A stretch of DNA of 6,522 nucleotides from Pseudomonadota bacterium (lineage in GTDB: Bacteria; Pseudomonadota; Alphaproteobacteria; Rhizobiales; Hyphomicrobiaceae): assembly GCA_021813195.1 (NCBI GenBank), contig JAKALI010000241.1, positions 1 to 6,522 of the forward strand. The letters run 5' to 3'. Every line of letters begins with the position of its first letter. Position 1 is the stretch's first letter. The notes beneath the pieces were generated by a model. That model had not been told where the DNA came from, searched no databases, and saw nothing but the letters and a program-made list of their open reading frames with translations. Positions 5,116-6,522 of this stretch are shown piece by piece. The translations under genes were made by a program, and so were the position numbers.

Positions 5116-6522
5116 TCAGCTTTGCTGACGCTGGCGCTTCAAGCGCAACAGACGCATTTCGCGGTCATAGAGAATCTCGCCCCCGGGCACCCGGATATCC
5201 CGGACGAGTTCTAACAGGTGGCGGCTCGGGGCAGGGGTCGCTAGGGTCACCGCGATGGTTGCAACCGCGGCCGCAGGCAGCCCGAGTACGGCGGCCAGAG
5301 CGCTGTCAATGCCAAAATAGCCCGTCTCACTCGAGATGATCGCAACAGCTGTAACCCCGAAGCCCGTCATAAGCCCCGCCAAAGCACCGAAGGGATTGAT
5401 GCGCTTCCACCAGATCGACAACACCAATACCGGCAGCAGGGCGGCTCCCGACAAACTCAACGCCCACAAAACCAGGCGCAACGGATCGGTGTTGGCGGCA
5501 AGCGCCAAAGCTGCCCCACCGACGATCGCCATCACGATACCCGCTCGCGCCAGATGGAGACGAGCGGGCCCCTCCAGCGCCTCTTTTTTTCCACCCTGAG
5601 CAATATCTTCGCCGATACACAGGCCTAATGCGGTCGCCGAGGCGCTGGCTGCCACGAGTGCAGCGGCTATGCTGCCGACCATTGTCAGGTCCAGCAACAC
5701 ATGCGGGAGTTCGCCCACGATCGGCAGGCTGAACAAGACCCCATCGCGCGCAAAACTGATGCCGGTCGCTTGGAGCTGGGTTCCTGTTTCGGTCACCGAC
5801 GCCCAGCCGCGTTTAACGAGTTCGCCGAGCCAGGGCGGCACCAGTGCAGAATTGGGTACGGCCAGAAGCTGAAATACGTAACTACGCAGGAAGACCGCTA
5901 CGGAAGCGACAGTCAACATGGCAACCCCGAACAGGAATGTCGCCCAGCCCAGTGTTTTTCTCGCTTCGTAGACCCCAGGAGCTGATGCCAGTCGCGGTAA
6001 CAGCCAGGGTGCAGCCGCCACGCCGGCGAGAACGGACAGCATGGCCAACACGAACGCCGGCGCGCCCGCAGCACCGAAGGCGTCCGCAAACCGCTTGGCG
6101 ATCGGTTGCAATTCTTGTCCGGGAAGATCGAGCGCCAGGGCGGGCGGCAGGATGAGCGGCAAGCCCTGCACCGCCTCGGATCGCCCAAGCGCCCTGAGCA
6201 CCGGACCGTGCGTGAGTTGAGCAAACGGCATGTTGGTGAGGTAGACGGCCACGACGGACACGGGCACGATGATCGCCAGCAGCGCCACCAGCCCCTGGGC
6301 CACACCGGTCCACGTCATGGAGCGCATACCGCCGGGCACCAAGGTCGTCAGCAGCACCAGCGTCATCAACAGCGCGAGTTGTCCCGCGCCCCAACCCACC
6401 ATGCCTTGCGCCGCCAGAAGAGCCAGTTTCAACTCGGCCGCGAGCACCATGAGCATCGGTACTGCGAGTAAGACCGCCGACGTTACCCTGAGGATGCGGC
6501 TATCGAATCGACGCCCGAGGTA
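5116..6522 (-). CDS. Sodium:solute symporter (SSS family, acetate/ActP-like), N-terminus missing
   Basis: This integral membrane protein probably imports a small organic acid with Na+ or another cation. The open frame continues through the right window edge, so 468 residues are visible and the start lies outside; an internal Met at 6456 is not the true start, because the 22 codons before it are also open and transporter-like. The SSS hallmark PGGMRSMTWTGVAQ is at about residues 63-76 of the visible part. PWLLPRLASAPGVYEARKTLGWA (about 172-194) corresponds to the motif written roughly PHIL-R-TP-AR-S--WA in ActP-like members, with PH changed to PW. SIWWKRINPFGALAGLMTG (about 369-387) is the usual late SSS motif. 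At least nine hydrophobic segments are apparent. The tail is a cytoplasmic basic stretch (VPGGEILYDREMRLLRLKRQR). Substrate is not readable from the sequence; acetate or a related carboxylate is the family-based guess. Confidence 0.88.
   Translation of the reverse strand, partial: YLGRRFDSRILRVTSAVLLAVPMLMVLAAELKLALLAAQGMVGWGAGQLALLMTLVLLTTLVPGGMRSMTWTGVAQGLVALLAIIVPVSVVAVYLTNMPFAQLTHGPVLRALGRSEAVQGLPLILPPALALDLPGQELQPIAKRFADAFGAAGAPAFVLAMLSVLAGVAAAPWLLPRLASAPGVYEARKTLGWATFLFGVAMLTVASVAVFLRSYVFQLLAVPNSALVPPWLGELVKRGWASVTETGTQLQATGISFARDGVLFSLPIVGELPHVLLDLTMVGSIAAALVAASASATALGLCIGEDIAQGGKKEALEGPARLHLARAGIVMAIVGGAALALAANTDPLRLVLWALSLSGAALLPVLVLSIWWKRINPFGALAGLMTGFGVTAVAIISSETGYFGIDSALAAVLGLPAAAVATIAVTLATPAPSRHLLELVRDIRVPGGEILYDREMRLLRLKRQRQQS

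Noticed and set aside
5116..6456. Symporter as a complete gene starting at 6456
   Set aside because: The same frame is open for 22 more codons to the window edge with plausible transporter sequence, and the protein would lack the first membrane segments of the family.

Overview
The window comes from a serine-cycle methylotroph or closely related C1-using bacterium. The best fit is an alphaproteobacterium of the Hyphomicrobium/Methylocystis type. Three things point there: four clustered serine-cycle proteins, a rather high G+C content with strong AGGAGG-type ribosome sites, and the style of the symporter and regulator. The genus is an inference from remembered protein similarity and was not computed. 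Every gene I can support lies on the minus strand, so the biological reading direction runs from position 6522 down to 1.

Layout in the direction of transcription: (1) 6522-5116, a sodium:solute symporter of the acetate/ActP-like (SSS) group, missing its N-terminus at the window edge; (2) a 273-bp gap with a weak terminator-like hairpin; (3) 4842-4189, a LuxR/FixJ-type response regulator whose receiver domain has lost the phosphoacceptor aspartate; (4) a 308-bp non-coding gap with palindromes and a candidate -10 element, the likely control region of the downstream operon; (5) 3880-2669, serine-glyoxylate aminotransferase (sga); (6) a 136-nt structured spacer; (7) 2532-1588, malyl-CoA lyase (mcl); (8) a 59-nt spacer with a small hairpin; (9) 1528-359, malate-CoA ligase beta subunit (mtkA); (10) 337-1, the N-terminal third of the malate-CoA ligase alpha subunit (mtkB), cut by the window edge.

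The four metabolic genes make a coherent segment of the serine cycle. MtkAB activates malate to malyl-CoA. Mcl splits malyl-CoA into acetyl-CoA and glyoxylate. Sga uses that glyoxylate as amino acceptor, converting serine to hydroxypyruvate and regenerating glycine, the acceptor for the next C1 unit. The glyoxylate producer and consumer are therefore adjacent. The gene order differs from the textbook Methylobacterium arrangement: hprA, mtdA, fch and ppc do not lie between these genes.

There is no sign of a mobile element, CRISPR array, RNA gene or overt novel system. The points most worth a second look are the degenerate receiver of the regulator, the palindromes between it and sga, and the folded sga-mcl spacer.
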